The notes: a model not told the origin generated them from the sequence alone. DNA of 64,000 bases from Flavihumibacter sp. UBA7668 (GCF_002483205.1 NZ_DLHM01000001.1:310001-374000); one strand, 5' to 3'; positions 36,801 through 45,802 are shown, numbered from the stretch's first letter. Translations and numbers: made by a program.

Positions 36801-37760
36801 TTAGCTGGGTTCTGAGTCGGTGGTTGCAGTATCCTGCAACGCTTTTTTGTTCGCCACCATTATAGAATATACAATGGAAGCCCCTATACAAAATACAATC
36901 ACCAGCAGCGATACATACACCGGCAGCTTAATATCAAAAAATTCAATCAGCATTTTAACGCCGATGAAAACCAATACCACCGCAATTCCCTGTTGGAGGT
37001 AGGAGAATTTATTCACGGCACCTTTCAGGAGGAAAAACAGGGAACGTAACCCCAATACAGCAAAAATATTGGAGGTATAAACCACCATGCGATCCTGTGA
37101 AATGGCGAATACAGCAGGAATTGAATCCAGTGCAAAAATAATATCGGTGGTCGCCAGCATTATCACAACTACAAACATGCTGGTATAATACCGTTTACCA
37201 TCTTTCCGGATCGTGTATTTACCACCACCATCATGCGCAACAAGGGGAAGAATCCGTTGCAGGAATTTATATACGGCATTCTCTGACATATCGGTTTCTT
37301 CATCGTGTTTGGCAGAAAACATTTTGATACCGGTATATAATAAGAGGGCTCCAAATACATATAGCAGCCAATGGAACCGTTCTATCAGAACAATACCCAC
37401 GGATATAAAGATGATGCGGAAAACGATGGCGAGGACAATGCCGATCAGCAATACCCTCGGAACATAATCTGTTTTAACACCAAAAAAAGTAAAGATGAGG
37501 ATGAATACAAAGATATTATCAATACTGAGCGACCATTCCATCAGGTAAGCACTCAGGTATTCCAATGCAGGTTTCTGTCCATCTTCAAACCATACAAATA
37601 CAAAAAAAGCAAGCGCCAGTGAGACCCAGAAAATGGTTTGTCCCAATGCCTTTTTGATGGTGATCTCGGTTGATTTTTTACTCATCAATCCCAGGTCAAA
37701 AACCAGGGCGAGTACTACAACTACTCCAAATACTAAATACGTAATCTGTTCAGGTGTCAT
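36801..37760 (-). CDS. TerC family integral membrane protein
   Basis: 319 residues with about eight or nine membrane helices. The TerC signature is seen in LSAYLMEWSLSIDNIFVFILIF and in TTDIIFALDSIPAVFAISQD, where acidic residues within helices are conserved and thought to bind metal ions. TerC proteins are linked to tellurite resistance and, in other bacteria, to manganese export or to metallating secreted enzymes. It lies 6 bp after gldG and 2 bp before murF-alr, so it is in the same operon as envelope genes. Confidence 0.92.
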   Translation of the reverse strand: MTPEQITYLVFGVVVVLALVFDLGLMSKKSTEITIKKALGQTIFWVSLALAFFVFVWFEDGQKPALEYLSAYLMEWSLSIDNIFVFILIFTFFGVKTDYVPRVLLIGIVLAIVFRIIFISVGIVLIERFHWLLYVFGALLLYTGIKMFSAKHDEETDMSENAVYKFLQRILPLVAHDGGGKYTIRKDGKRYYTSMFVVVIMLATTDIIFALDSIPAVFAISQDRMVVYTSNIFAVLGLRSLFFLLKGAVNKFSYLQQGIAVVLVFIGVKMLIEFFDIKLPVYVSLLVIVFCIGASIVYSIMVANKKALQDTATTDSEPS

Positions 37761-37766
37761 GTATAT

Positions 37767-39473
37767 TTATTTGTGCTGAAAACGACGCTTTCGGATGAAT
37801 TGAAAAAGCCATCCAAATACCACCATCAGCAGTACGGGTAAGGCGATATTAATAAATTGCCAGTTGGTCTTACTCTCTTCCAGTTTTTTCTGATCAAGTA
37901 AGCGGAGACTGAAATCTTTCGAACGTGTTTCCATAATTCCAGATTCATCCACGAGGTATTCGATGGCGTTCTGGATAAAATCACGGTTCGCAAATTGAAA
38001 TTTGGTATAGGGATTCATGCCCATTGGCATCGGCCCTTCATTTTGTGTTACTGCATTGAGCGCAATATCGCCATCCGCAATAACAATCATTTTATTTTCC
38101 GGTGATTGGGCATTCATGGTTTGACCAAGTGATGCAATCAATTCTCTTTGTTCCGTATTCAGTCGGTTGGCATAAAGTGAGGTGAATTGTCCCTCCAGCA
38201 AAACCGCCACCGGTACTGCTGATTTGTTGAAGGTATTAAAATCGGCTTCTGACTGCACGGAATTCCAGCTTACTTTAGCCGGTGTTTCGAGTGTACGTGC
38301 CTGTTGTGAACTTGCCAGCAGGATGGTTTTACGAATTCCTTTCGCCTCCACCGTATCAATGGTATTGGGAAATTGGGTTAATACATAGTCCAGATTTTTT
38401 GCAATCGGATGACCACTGTAATTGGATAAAAGCGGATTGTAAAACCAGGGTAATAATTCAATCTGCGGTTTGCCACCCACTGAACCGATAACCGAAGGCA
38501 TTTTATCAGCGTTCAGATCCTGCAATAAATCCTGGTTGATTCGAACTCCATAACGGAATAGCTGATCATCCAGTTCGAGTCCGCGATCAAAGGCAATAAA
38601 TTCATTTTGCGTTCTTTGCAGACTATCCATTTCTGCATAAAGCTTATCAATCATCCAGAGCAGCTTTCCCCCCTGCATTACGTACTGGTCGAGTTTGATT
38701 TTCTGTTCATCACTGAAAGCCAGGGTTGGTTTGGTAATGATGAGCGCATCAAAGACGGGCGGAATCAAGGGAACACTATCGATCGGTAAAATGCGGAAGG
38801 CATAATTTTTTCGTAACACATTTTCGATAAGATCCACCACCTGGTCGGTTAGAGGCTGTCCATTTCCTACGAGGTATCCGATCAGCGGCACCGTATCCTG
38901 ATTCAATTGTTTGATGGCATTGGCAAATTTAAATTCCAGCAATGCTTCTGCTGTGTTGAGCGATTCCAATCCGCCGCTTGCACTCACCCCCTGCAATAAA
39001 TCAATGGCGGTTGTTCTGCCTTTCAGGCTGATCACAGCACCTGGAAAAACCAATCGTTCTTCCTGTCCCTCACCTTCCTTTGTTTGCGCTTTGATATTGG
39101 TTGGATTCAAACCGAGTTGTGAGAGTGAATCATATAGGAAGGCTTTGGCTGTATCATTCAATCCATCTCCCGGTTTAATGAACTGAAAACGCAGGTTGGA
39201 TTTGCCAACAGCTTTGAATTCCCGAAGCAGGTCGTTGGTACTGGCGGCTAGTTTTTTGAACCCGGCGGGCATATCGCCATTGAGTAAGACATCGATCTGA
39301 ACCGGTTCATCCAGGCTGGTCAGTAATTTTCGGGTGGGGGCAGATAGGGTATACCTGCCTTCTGCGGTGAGGTCCATCCGCATCGGCATTTGCTCAGCAA
39401 GCCAGTTGATTGCCAGCAGTAATAGCAACAGCAGGATCCAGTAATATTTGTTGGAGAAGATTGTTTTTTTCAT
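37767..39473 (-). CDS. gldG: Gliding-motility ABC transporter auxiliary protein GldG
   Basis: 568 residues with an N-terminal membrane helix (YYWILLLLLLLAINWLAEQM) and a C-terminal one (LPVLLMVVFGWLFQFIRKRR). The periplasmic part has the GldG/ABC-2 auxiliary domain: GRYTLSAPTRKLLTSLDEPV, a start shared with IFT52-like GldG proteins, and DALIITKPTLAFSDEQKIKL. GldG works with GldF and the ATPase GldA in Flavobacterium. Its ATG overlaps the gldF stop by 4 nt. No gldA is in the window. Confidence 0.93.
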   Translation of the reverse strand: MKKTIFSNKYYWILLLLLLLAINWLAEQMPMRMDLTAEGRYTLSAPTRKLLTSLDEPVQIDVLLNGDMPAGFKKLAASTNDLLREFKAVGKSNLRFQFIKPGDGLNDTAKAFLYDSLSQLGLNPTNIKAQTKEGEGQEERLVFPGAVISLKGRTTAIDLLQGVSASGGLESLNTAEALLEFKFANAIKQLNQDTVPLIGYLVGNGQPLTDQVVDLIENVLRKNYAFRILPIDSVPLIPPVFDALIITKPTLAFSDEQKIKLDQYVMQGGKLLWMIDKLYAEMDSLQRTQNEFIAFDRGLELDDQLFRYGVRINQDLLQDLNADKMPSVIGSVGGKPQIELLPWFYNPLLSNYSGHPIAKNLDYVLTQFPNTIDTVEAKGIRKTILLASSQQARTLETPAKVSWNSVQSEADFNTFNKSAVPVAVLLEGQFTSLYANRLNTEQRELIASLGQTMNAQSPENKMIVIADGDIALNAVTQNEGPMPMGMNPYTKFQFANRDFIQNAIEYLVDESGIMETRSKDFSLRLLDQKKLEESKTNWQFINIALPVLLMVVFGWLFQFIRKRRFQHK

Positions 39474-40201
39474 ACAGCCTGGTTCAGTGCAATTTTTCGG
39501 TTGGTGATCAAAAGGAAAAAAGCAAGGAGGCTGCCGAAATAAATAATATCCCGACTATCAATTACACCCCGGCTGATACTTTTATAATGAAAATCGATTC
39601 CGATTTTTTGCAGCAGGTAATCGGCTGATCCTTCCAGAGCCGGCAATTGGCTGAGGGCATCAAATCCGGTATATAAAATAAAACACATAAAGGCACTGAG
39701 TAAAAAAGCGATTACACTATTCGAGTTAAGGCTGCTGCACCAGGTTCCGATGGCGGTGAATACGGCAGCAAGTAAAAACAAACCGATATAGGAGCCGATG
39801 GTTGCCCCCCAGTCGATTCCCTGATCAACCGCCAGCGCTTCCACGCTGAAGGCATAAAGAATGGTTGGAAGCAGTGCAATCACTACGATGGTATAGGCAC
39901 CCAGGAATTTTCCAACCACCAATTGGGTGGCGGTAAGCGGGCGGGTTGCCAGAATTTCAAAGGTTCCGGCTTTGAATTCATCGGCCCAGCTGCGCATGGT
40001 TACAGCTGGCACCAGGAATAAAAGAATCCAGGGAGCTAATTGAAAAAACTTATCCAGGCTTGCATATCCATAATCCAGGATACTGGAATCAGGGAATACA
40101 AAGAGGAACAAACCATTTAACAGCAGGAATACGACGATGGCAACCAGGCCCGTCAGACTTCCCAAAAACTGCCTGATTTCTTTTTTTGCGATCGACCACA
40201 T
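39470..40201 (-). CDS. gldF: Gliding-motility ABC transporter permease GldF
   Basis: 243 residues and about six membrane helices of the ABC-2 permease type. MWSIAKKEIRQFLGSLTG is the cytoplasmic start, LVPAVTMRSWADEFKAGTFEILATRPLTATQLVVGKF is the conserved coupling segment of GldF/NosY permeases. It forms the channel for GldG/GldA. It is the first gene of a minus-strand run gldF-gldG-terC-murF/alr-lspA-lipoprotein with gaps of at most 41 bp. Its upstream side is a long repeat region. Confidence 0.93.
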   Translation of the reverse strand: MWSIAKKEIRQFLGSLTGLVAIVVFLLLNGLFLFVFPDSSILDYGYASLDKFFQLAPWILLFLVPAVTMRSWADEFKAGTFEILATRPLTATQLVVGKFLGAYTIVVIALLPTILYAFSVEALAVDQGIDWGATIGSYIGLFLLAAVFTAIGTWCSSLNSNSVIAFLLSAFMCFILYTGFDALSQLPALEGSADYLLQKIGIDFHYKSISRGVIDSRDIIYFGSLLAFFLLITNRKIALNQAV

Positions 40202-40228
40202 ATGGAGTAAAAATAAGGGGAATAAGGG

Positions 40229-40420
40229 GAATAGTCAATGGTGAATAAGTGAATGATGTGAATAGTCAATGGTCAATAAGTGAATGAGGTGAATAGTCAA
40301 TGGTGAATAAGGTGAATTAAGTGAAAGGTAAGTGGTAAATTGGGCAAATATTCACTTTTTTCACTTCCTTCACCTTATTCACCATTGACTATTCACTATT
40401 CACCTTTCAACTTTCACCTT
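40229..40420. repeat. Direct and inverted 31-bp repeat array upstream of gldF
   Basis: Three direct copies of GAATAGTCAATGGTGAATAA begin at 40229, 40260 and 40291 (31-bp period). An inverted copy, CTTATTCACCATTGACTATTC, lies at 40375-40395, and more GTGAA/TTCAC motifs surround them. The single strand can fold into a long imperfect hairpin. The array fills the 227-bp gap between sufA and gldF. It contains no gene and no unique spacers, so it is not a CRISPR. Confidence 0.85.
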
Positions 40421-40428
40421 ATCTCCTC

Positions 40429-40761
40429 CTACACCGCAAAGCTTTCGCCGCAGGCACAGGTTCTACTGGCATTCGGATTGCTGAAATAAAATCCTTTGCC
40501 ATTTAGACCGTCAGAAAATTCCAGGGTAGTATTTACGAGGTAAAGGAAACTTTTAAGATCGGTTACCACTTTAATGCCATTATCTTCAAAAACCTGATCA
40601 GCAGGTTTACTTTCATTATCAAAGTCAAGTTTGTAACTGAGTCCCGAGCAACCGCCTCCAACTACGGATACCCGCAGGAAATAATCGCCGGTTTTCTTCA
40701 CATCTGCTTCATCCAGCAGCTTCACAACCCGCTCTTTCGCTTTATCACTTACAAATAACAT
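40429..40761 (-). CDS. A-type iron-sulfur cluster assembly protein (IscA/SufA/ErpA)
   Basis: 110 residues. The three cluster-binding cysteines are present: GGGCSGLSY (Cys38) and RTCACGESFAV (Cys102, Cys104). FYFSNPNASRTC is the family C-terminal signature. A-type carriers pass Fe-S clusters to target enzymes. It follows the cysteine desulfurase gene by 21 bp, which supports a shared role. The sequence does not separate IscA, SufA and ErpA with certainty. Confidence 0.94.
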   Translation of the reverse strand: MLFVSDKAKERVVKLLDEADVKKTGDYFLRVSVVGGGCSGLSYKLDFDNESKPADQVFEDNGIKVVTDLKSFLYLVNTTLEFSDGLNGKGFYFSNPNASRTCACGESFAV

Positions 40762-40782
40762 AATTGGTTTCTTTTAAAGGAA

Positions 40783-41946
40783 TTATGCAAAATTACGACT
40801 ATTTAGGTTGGGATGGAACAGCTCCAATACCTGCTCGATTTCGGCTTCGGTGGTGAAGCGGCCGAGGCCGAAACGGAGGGCGGAATAGGAGCGCTGATCC
40901 GGGAAACCCATCGCCTTCAGTACATAAGACGGTTCCAGGGTGGCAGAAGTACAGGCAGATCCTGCAGACAACGCAATTTTCTTGTTAAAATGCAGCAGCA
41001 GGCTATTGGAATCCCGATCAGGAAAGGAGAGATTAAGGGTATGAGGCAGCCGGTTGACCGGATGCCCGTTCAAAACTACACCGGGCAGGGATAATAATCC
41101 ATCCTGTAAGCGGTTTCTTAATTGTTCCAGCCTTCCGGATTCTTCCGGCATTTCCTTTAAGCAAAGTTCCGCCGCTTTTCCAAGGCCTACAATACCCGGA
41201 ACATTCAGAGTGCCCGATCGCACCCCCCGTTCATGTCCACCGCCATCCAGTTGAGGGGTCAATTTTACCCGGGGGTCTCTTCGCCGTACATAAACGGCTC
41301 CAACACCTTTGGGTCCATAGAATTTATGTGCGGAAAGGGTGAGCAGGTCGATGCCATCGCGCTGTACATCCACCGGTATTTTTCCAGCGGCCTGAGTGGC
41401 ATCGGTAAAAAAAAGTACGCCGTGCTTTTTTGCGATCTGACCGATTTCTGCAATGGGCTGGAGCACACCGGTTTCGTTGTTGGCATACATGATGGCAAGC
41501 AGGATGGTATCGGTACGAATGGCTTTTTCCAGCTCCTGCAAATTGATGAGTCCGTTGGTATCTACCGGTAACCAGGTGATTTCTGCGCCTTTCTTTTCAA
41601 GGTGTTTACAGGTATCAATTACGGCTTTGTGCTCGGTTTCACAAGTGATTATATGGTTTCCTTTTCCGGAATACATTTCTGCAGCCCCTTTTATGGCCAG
41701 GTTCACTCCTTCTGTTGCGCCTGAAGTGAAGATGATTTCCTGGGGCACTGCACCAATCAGGCGGGCAACCCGTTCCCGGGACAGTTCCACGGCTTCGGCT
41801 GCGGCCCAGCCATAGGCATGGGTTCGGCTGGCGGCATTCCCAAAATGCTGTTGGTAATAAGGCAGAAATTCTTCCAATACCCGCGGATCAACCGGTGTGG
41901 TGGCATTGTTATCAAGATAAATGGGAAACTGAAGATTTGAACGCAT
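40783..41946 (-). CDS. iscS: Cysteine desulfurase (IscS/NifS family)
   Basis: 387 residues of a PLP-dependent aminotransferase class V enzyme. LSAHKFYGPKGVGAVYVR holds the PLP lysine (Lys208), ETEHKAV the His stacking on PLP, and ALSAGSACTSATLEPS the catalytic Cys332 on a long loop, as in group I (IscS-like) enzymes. It supplies sulfur from cysteine for Fe-S clusters and tRNA thiolation. It is upstream of the A-type carrier in the same operon and divergent from methylmalonyl-CoA epimerase. Confidence 0.95.
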   Translation of the reverse strand: MRSNLQFPIYLDNNATTPVDPRVLEEFLPYYQQHFGNAASRTHAYGWAAAEAVELSRERVARLIGAVPQEIIFTSGATEGVNLAIKGAAEMYSGKGNHIITCETEHKAVIDTCKHLEKKGAEITWLPVDTNGLINLQELEKAIRTDTILLAIMYANNETGVLQPIAEIGQIAKKHGVLFFTDATQAAGKIPVDVQRDGIDLLTLSAHKFYGPKGVGAVYVRRRDPRVKLTPQLDGGGHERGVRSGTLNVPGIVGLGKAAELCLKEMPEESGRLEQLRNRLQDGLLSLPGVVLNGHPVNRLPHTLNLSFPDRDSNSLLLHFNKKIALSAGSACTSATLEPSYVLKAMGFPDQRSYSALRFGLGRFTTEAEIEQVLELFHPNLNSRNFA

Positions 41947-42024
41947 ACGTTAAGAACATAAAGTTAGCCCGATTCGTTGGGATGAAAGCTTTGCGGCATT
42001 TATACATTTTTTATAGCTTGCTAC

Positions 42025-42435
42025 ATGAACAAAATTGAACATATCGGGATTGCAGTGAAAGATCTTTCAAGCTCCATCCCTTTGTATGAGCTGCTGCTGA
42101 ATACGCCCTGTTATAAAACGGAGGAAGTGGAAACAGAAAAGGTGCGGACGGCATTTTTTAGTGTGGGGGATAGTAAGATTGAATTGCTGGAAAGCACTGA
42201 TCCATCCGGAGTTATCGCCCGTTATATTGATAAAAAAGGCGAAGGCGTGCATCATATTGCTTTTGCCGTGGAGGATATCCGTGCTGAAATGGCCCGCCTG
42301 CAGGCTGCCGGCTTTGAACTACTGAGCGCCGAACCCAAACCCGGAGCGGATAACAAACTGGTTTGCTTTTTGCATCCGAAGGGAACAAATGGGGTGTTGG
42401 TGGAGTTGTGCGAGGAGGTGAAAGGTGAAAGGTGA
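42025..42435 (+). CDS. mce: Methylmalonyl-CoA epimerase
   Basis: 136 residues of the VOC fold. NKIEHIGIAVKDLSSSIPLYELLL and GEGVHHIAFAVEDIRAEMARLQ carry metal-binding histidines, VELLEST and GVLVELCEE the metal glutamates. It interconverts the 2R and 2S forms of methylmalonyl-CoA in propionate metabolism. The last codons, for VKGER and stop, are made from the sequence GTGAAAGGTGAAAGGTGA, a repeat also found after the flippase gene, so the native C-terminus was probably replaced. The stop TGA is also the first unit of the repeat array at 42433. Confidence 0.95.
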   Translation: MNKIEHIGIAVKDLSSSIPLYELLLNTPCYKTEEVETEKVRTAFFSVGDSKIELLESTDPSGVIARYIDKKGEGVHHIAFAVEDIRAEMARLQAAGFELLSAEPKPGADNKLVCFLHPKGTNGVLVELCEEVKGER

Positions 42436-42530
42436 GCCAATTCCGGTAAAAATGAACCAATTAAAGGCAAAATGAGCCAATTAAACAGCATTTTGAGCCA
42501 ATTATTTGATAACATGAGCCGATTCAGTAA
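42433..42530. repeat. Five 20-21-bp tandem repeats resembling an IS terminus
   Basis: Copies of TGAGCCAATT (with variants TGAACCAATT and TGAGCCGATT) start at 42433, 42453, 42473, 42494 and 42515. Each is followed by a variable AT-rich stretch of about 10 nt. The layout is like the multiple end repeats of IS21-type elements, but no transposase is next to it. The remaining gap to 42689 has no gene that I can support. Confidence 0.65.
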
Positions 42531-42689
42531 ATTACAACTAGTTGAAAATCATAATTATATTTATAATTTTCAATAATTGCACCACCTAATCCTTCGTAAT
42601 CCTCCGTCTTCCTTCGTATATCTTACGGTCTGAGCTTTGCCCTCCATTTGCCCACCTTCTCTTTACTTTCACTTTAGCCGCACTCTACC

Positions 42690-43124
42690 TTATTGGGCTG
42701 AATTAGGGTCATAATCTACCATCCACTCAATCCCAAATCGATCTCTGAACATACCAAAATAGGATCCCCATGGACTGTCAGCCATGGGTACTTCAATTTG
42801 TCCTCCTGCAGAAAGGCCATTAAATAATTTATCCGCTTCTTCTTTGCTTTCTGCGCTTATTGAAATTTTGCTTCGGTTCTCGTTTTCGTTGACTTTCCCG
42901 AGGAATTCAGGCACATCATTTCCCATCAACAGATTGGATTTTCCGATTGGCAGAGCAATATGCATGATTTTGTTCTCCTCCTTTTCTGCTACGGGAAATT
43001 CAGCACTTGCCAGGTCTTTAAGTCGAACAAGCTTTGCAAACTCTCCGCCAAATACTGATTTATAAAACGTAAAGGCTTCTTCGGCATTGCCATTGAAGTT
43101 GATATGAGGATTGATAAGTGGCAT
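42690..43124 (-). CDS. VOC family protein (PhnB-like)
   Basis: 144 residues. PLINPHINFNGNAEEAFTFYKSVFGGEF is the typical PhnB/3-demethylubiquinone-methyltransferase-like start, IMHIALPIGKSNLLMGNDVP is the second strand pair and WGSYFGMFRDRFGIEWMVDY the C-terminal strand with the family's FGIxWM motif. Members are small cytosolic dimers of unknown substrate. The gene sits alone between the repeat array and rnc. Confidence 0.88.
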   Translation of the reverse strand: MPLINPHINFNGNAEEAFTFYKSVFGGEFAKLVRLKDLASAEFPVAEKEENKIMHIALPIGKSNLLMGNDVPEFLGKVNENENRSKISISAESKEEADKLFNGLSAGGQIEVPMADSPWGSYFGMFRDRFGIEWMVDYDPNSAQ

Positions 43125-43239
43125 GGGCTGTATTTATAGTGTTATCCAAATCTAACCCTTCCCCTAAAATTCAGTGTGGTATAAAAGCGCCAATAAGGAG
43201 GATGTTTGCGCCATTCCCCCACCCGTCGGGTAAACCCTT

Positions 43240-43971
43240 TCAGGTTTCACTTTCCTTATTCAGTCCCAGTTTCACTACGGCGGCCTGGGCGGCAACCTGG
43301 CTGGCGTCTTTTTTATTGTAGGCTTTACCCTGGGCGAGCAGTTCGCCATCAACGACAGCACCGATGGTGAACAGGCGGCGGCCGCCTTCGAATTTCTCTT
43401 CGAGGGTTTCGAATTCGAGGTTTTTGCCGTTTTTATTGGCCCAGCCGTAGAGTTTGTTTTTATGATTGATTTCCAGAATTTCCAGGTCATCCATAAACAT
43501 ATAGGGAAGGATGATCCGTTCCAGCACCCAGGTTCGGGTTTTTTTGAATCCTTTATCGAGGTAAACTGCCCCCACTACCGCTTCCAGGGTATTCCCGAAA
43601 ATCTGGCTCACTTTCAGTGAATTATCAAACTTGTTGAAGTAGACGATTTTTTTTAGTCCCATTTTGATGGCTACCTCATTCAACGTAACACGGTTCACCA
43701 TTTTGGAGCGCATTTCCGTCAGAAAACCTTCTTCGCGATAGGGATATTTTTTAAAGAGAAAATCCGCTACAATACCGCTTAGAATAGCATCACCCAGATA
43801 CTCCAGCCGTTCATTGTTATCAGCAGAAGAATCTTTCACCGACCGATGCGTCAGTGCTGTTTTGTACAGGTCGGTATTGCGTGGCGCAAAACCCAGGACG
43901 TTCTTCAATTGTTTTTTGAATTCCGTCGTTTCGGGAGAGGAGCCTTTCAGAATGCTATCAAATAAACCCAC
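43240..43971 (-). CDS. rnc: Ribonuclease III
   Basis: 243 residues. The RNase III signature is NNERLEYLGDAILSG near residue 53, with the catalytic Glu in the second acidic patch (FGNTLEAVVGAVYLDKGF). The C-terminal 70 or so residues form a dsRNA-binding domain ending KAYNKKDASQVAAQAAVVKLG. It cuts double-stranded RNA in rRNA and mRNA processing. It is the last gene of the acpP-fabF-rnc group, an order I recognise as common in Bacteroidota. Confidence 0.96.
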   Translation of the reverse strand: MGLFDSILKGSSPETTEFKKQLKNVLGFAPRNTDLYKTALTHRSVKDSSADNNERLEYLGDAILSGIVADFLFKKYPYREEGFLTEMRSKMVNRVTLNEVAIKMGLKKIVYFNKFDNSLKVSQIFGNTLEAVVGAVYLDKGFKKTRTWVLERIILPYMFMDDLEILEINHKNKLYGWANKNGKNLEFETLEEKFEGGRRLFTIGAVVDGELLAQGKAYNKKDASQVAAQAAVVKLGLNKESET

Positions 43972-44026
43972 AGATTTCGTTTAGTTACCGGGGTCAATAT
44001 AAGCGATTGGCGCCAGACTTTATAAA

Positions 44027-45280
44027 TTAACCTTCAAATTTCTTCACAATCACGCAGGCATTATGCCCTCCAAAACCGAAGGTATTGCTGAGTGCTGCAC
44101 GTACCGGACGCTTCTGTGCTTTATTAAAGGTAAAATTCAGTTTGGGATCCAATTCGGGATCGTCGGTAAAATGATTGATGGTAGGAGGAATAATATCGTG
44201 CACCACGGCCTGAATAGCTGCAATTGCTTCAATTACTCCTGCTGCACCCAGGCAATGCCCGGTCATGGATTTGGTAGCGGAGATATTCAGGTTATAAGCG
44301 TGGTCTCCAAATACATTCATGATGGCCTTCACCTCGGCAACATCACCCAGGGGTGTGGAGGTTCCATGTGTATTAATATAATCGATATCAGCGGGTTGCA
44401 TTCCGGCATCTTCCAGGGCTGCCAGCATTACATTCCGAGCACCGAGTCCTTCCGGATGCGGCGCCGTAATATGATGCGCATCGGCTGTTGCACCACCACC
44501 GGCAATTTCACAGTAGATTTTTGCACCGCGGGCTTTGGCATGTTCCAGTTCCTCAACAATCAGGATACCGGCTGCTTCTCCCATTACAAAACCATCCCGG
44601 TCTTTATCATAAGGGCGACTGGCAGTAGCGGGATCATCATTGCGCTCGCTCATCGCTTTCATAGCATTGAACCCACCTACACCGGCTTCGCTGATAACAG
44701 CTTCAGATCCACCGCTTACAATAATATCAGCTTTACCCAGCTTAATAAGATTAACCGCTTCAATAATGGCATTGGTGCTACTTGCGCATGCACTCACCAC
44801 CGCAAAATTGGGTCCTCTCAGATTGTGCCGCATGGAAATTTGTCCGGCTGCAATGTCAAGAATCATCTTAGGTATGAAAAAGGGATTGAACCTTGGGGTT
44901 CCATCGCCCTTGGCAAAATCCATCACTTCGTTTTGGAAGGTAATGAGTCCGCCGATTCCACTGCCAAAAACTACCCCGATTCTGTCCGGATTAATATTCT
45001 CCTTATTCAGTCCGGCATCTGCCATGGCTTCATCAGAAACCACCAGTGCAAATTGCGTGAACCGGTCGATTTTGCGGGCTTCTTTTTTATCAAGAAACTG
45101 CGTTGGATCAAAGTTCTTAACCTCACAGGCAAACCTTGTTTTGAATTTGGATGCATCAAACAAAGTAGTGTTGGCCGCACCGGGAGTGCCATTAATCAGC
45201 CCTTCCCAGTACTCCTGCAGGGTATTCCCGATTGGAGTAAGAGCGCCCATACCTGTGACTACAACTCTTTTAAGTTCCAT
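44027..45280 (-). CDS. fabF: 3-oxoacyl-ACP synthase II
   Basis: 417 residues of the thiolase fold. The catalytic triad is visible: VVSACASSTNA (Cys165), NTHGTSTPLGD (His304) and GHCLGAAG (His341). MELKRVVVTGMGALTPIGNT is the family start and NTFGFGGHNACVIVKKF the C-terminal loop. It elongates acyl-ACP by condensation with malonyl-ACP in fatty-acid synthesis. It lies 93 bp after acpP and 55 bp before rnc. A long open frame on the opposite strand is a shadow. Confidence 0.97.
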   Translation of the reverse strand: MELKRVVVTGMGALTPIGNTLQEYWEGLINGTPGAANTTLFDASKFKTRFACEVKNFDPTQFLDKKEARKIDRFTQFALVVSDEAMADAGLNKENINPDRIGVVFGSGIGGLITFQNEVMDFAKGDGTPRFNPFFIPKMILDIAAGQISMRHNLRGPNFAVVSACASSTNAIIEAVNLIKLGKADIIVSGGSEAVISEAGVGGFNAMKAMSERNDDPATASRPYDKDRDGFVMGEAAGILIVEELEHAKARGAKIYCEIAGGGATADAHHITAPHPEGLGARNVMLAALEDAGMQPADIDYINTHGTSTPLGDVAEVKAIMNVFGDHAYNLNISATKSMTGHCLGAAGVIEAIAAIQAVVHDIIPPTINHFTDDPELDPKLNFTFNKAQKRPVRAALSNTFGFGGHNACVIVKKFEG

Positions 45281-45373
45281 GTAGATTGCCGGATTTTAAA
45301 AGTGAATAATCCGCCTTCTTAGCGGAAATGCTTTCGAGAGGCGGATTAAATATTGCCTGTAACGGAGTTCCGT

Positions 45374-45610
45374 TTACTTAGCGTGCTCTTCTAAATAAGC
45401 AACAGCCTGGCCTACAGTAGTTATAGTTTCAGCCTGCTCATCCGGGATAGAGATATTGAATTCTTTTTCGAATTCCATGATCAGTTCTACTGTATCCAGA
45501 GAGTCAGCTCCAAGATCATTGGTAAAAGAAGCTTCGTTAGTCACTTCTGCTTCGTCTACTCCTAATTTGTCAACAATGATCTTTTTAACTCTTGTTGCGA
45601 TGTCTGACAT
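45374..45610 (-). CDS. acpP: Acyl carrier protein
   Basis: 78 residues, acidic and four-helical. LGADSLDTVELIMEFEKEF carries Ser37, the site for the 4'-phosphopantetheine arm. It carries growing acyl chains for FabF and the other Fab enzymes in the cytoplasm. It is the first gene of the acpP-fabF-rnc set and has a recognisable promoter 25 nt upstream. Confidence 0.98.
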   Translation of the reverse strand: MSDIATRVKKIIVDKLGVDEAEVTNEASFTNDLGADSLDTVELIMEFEKEFNISIPDEQAETITTVGQAVAYLEEHAK

Positions 45611-45634
45611 TGTAGTAAAGTTTAGTTACGGCTG

Positions 45635-45663
45635 CAAAAATATACTTTTTGGGTAAATAACAA
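45635..45663 (-). promoter_or_regulatory. Probable acpP promoter (TTG - 18 nt - TATTTTTG)
   Basis: On the minus strand TATTTTTG (45642-45635) fits the Bacteroidota -7 box TAnnTTTG and TTG lies 18 nt upstream (45663-45661), close to the expected -33 spacing. The box ends 24 nt before the acpP ATG. Confidence 0.55.
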
Positions 45664-45802
45664 TTTTTGCTGCTTTTTTTAATTTCCGGGGACAAAATAC
45701 TACTCTTTTACTAACACACAGTAGTAATTTCCGGAGGGGGCGGTTTTCGGTAGACCTATTTTTGTAATTTAGGAACCCGAACAACACACTAAACAACAGC
45801 AG

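Noticed and set aside
40229..40420. CRISPR array
   Set aside because: The copies are almost contiguous at 31-bp spacing with no unique spacers, an inverted copy is present, and no cas genes are in the window.
44063..45322. 419-codon open frame on the plus strand opposite fabF
   Set aside because: It lies entirely antisense to fabF, whose catalytic triad and length are complete. The translation is rich in Cys, His and Ile with no domain, as expected for a shadow frame.
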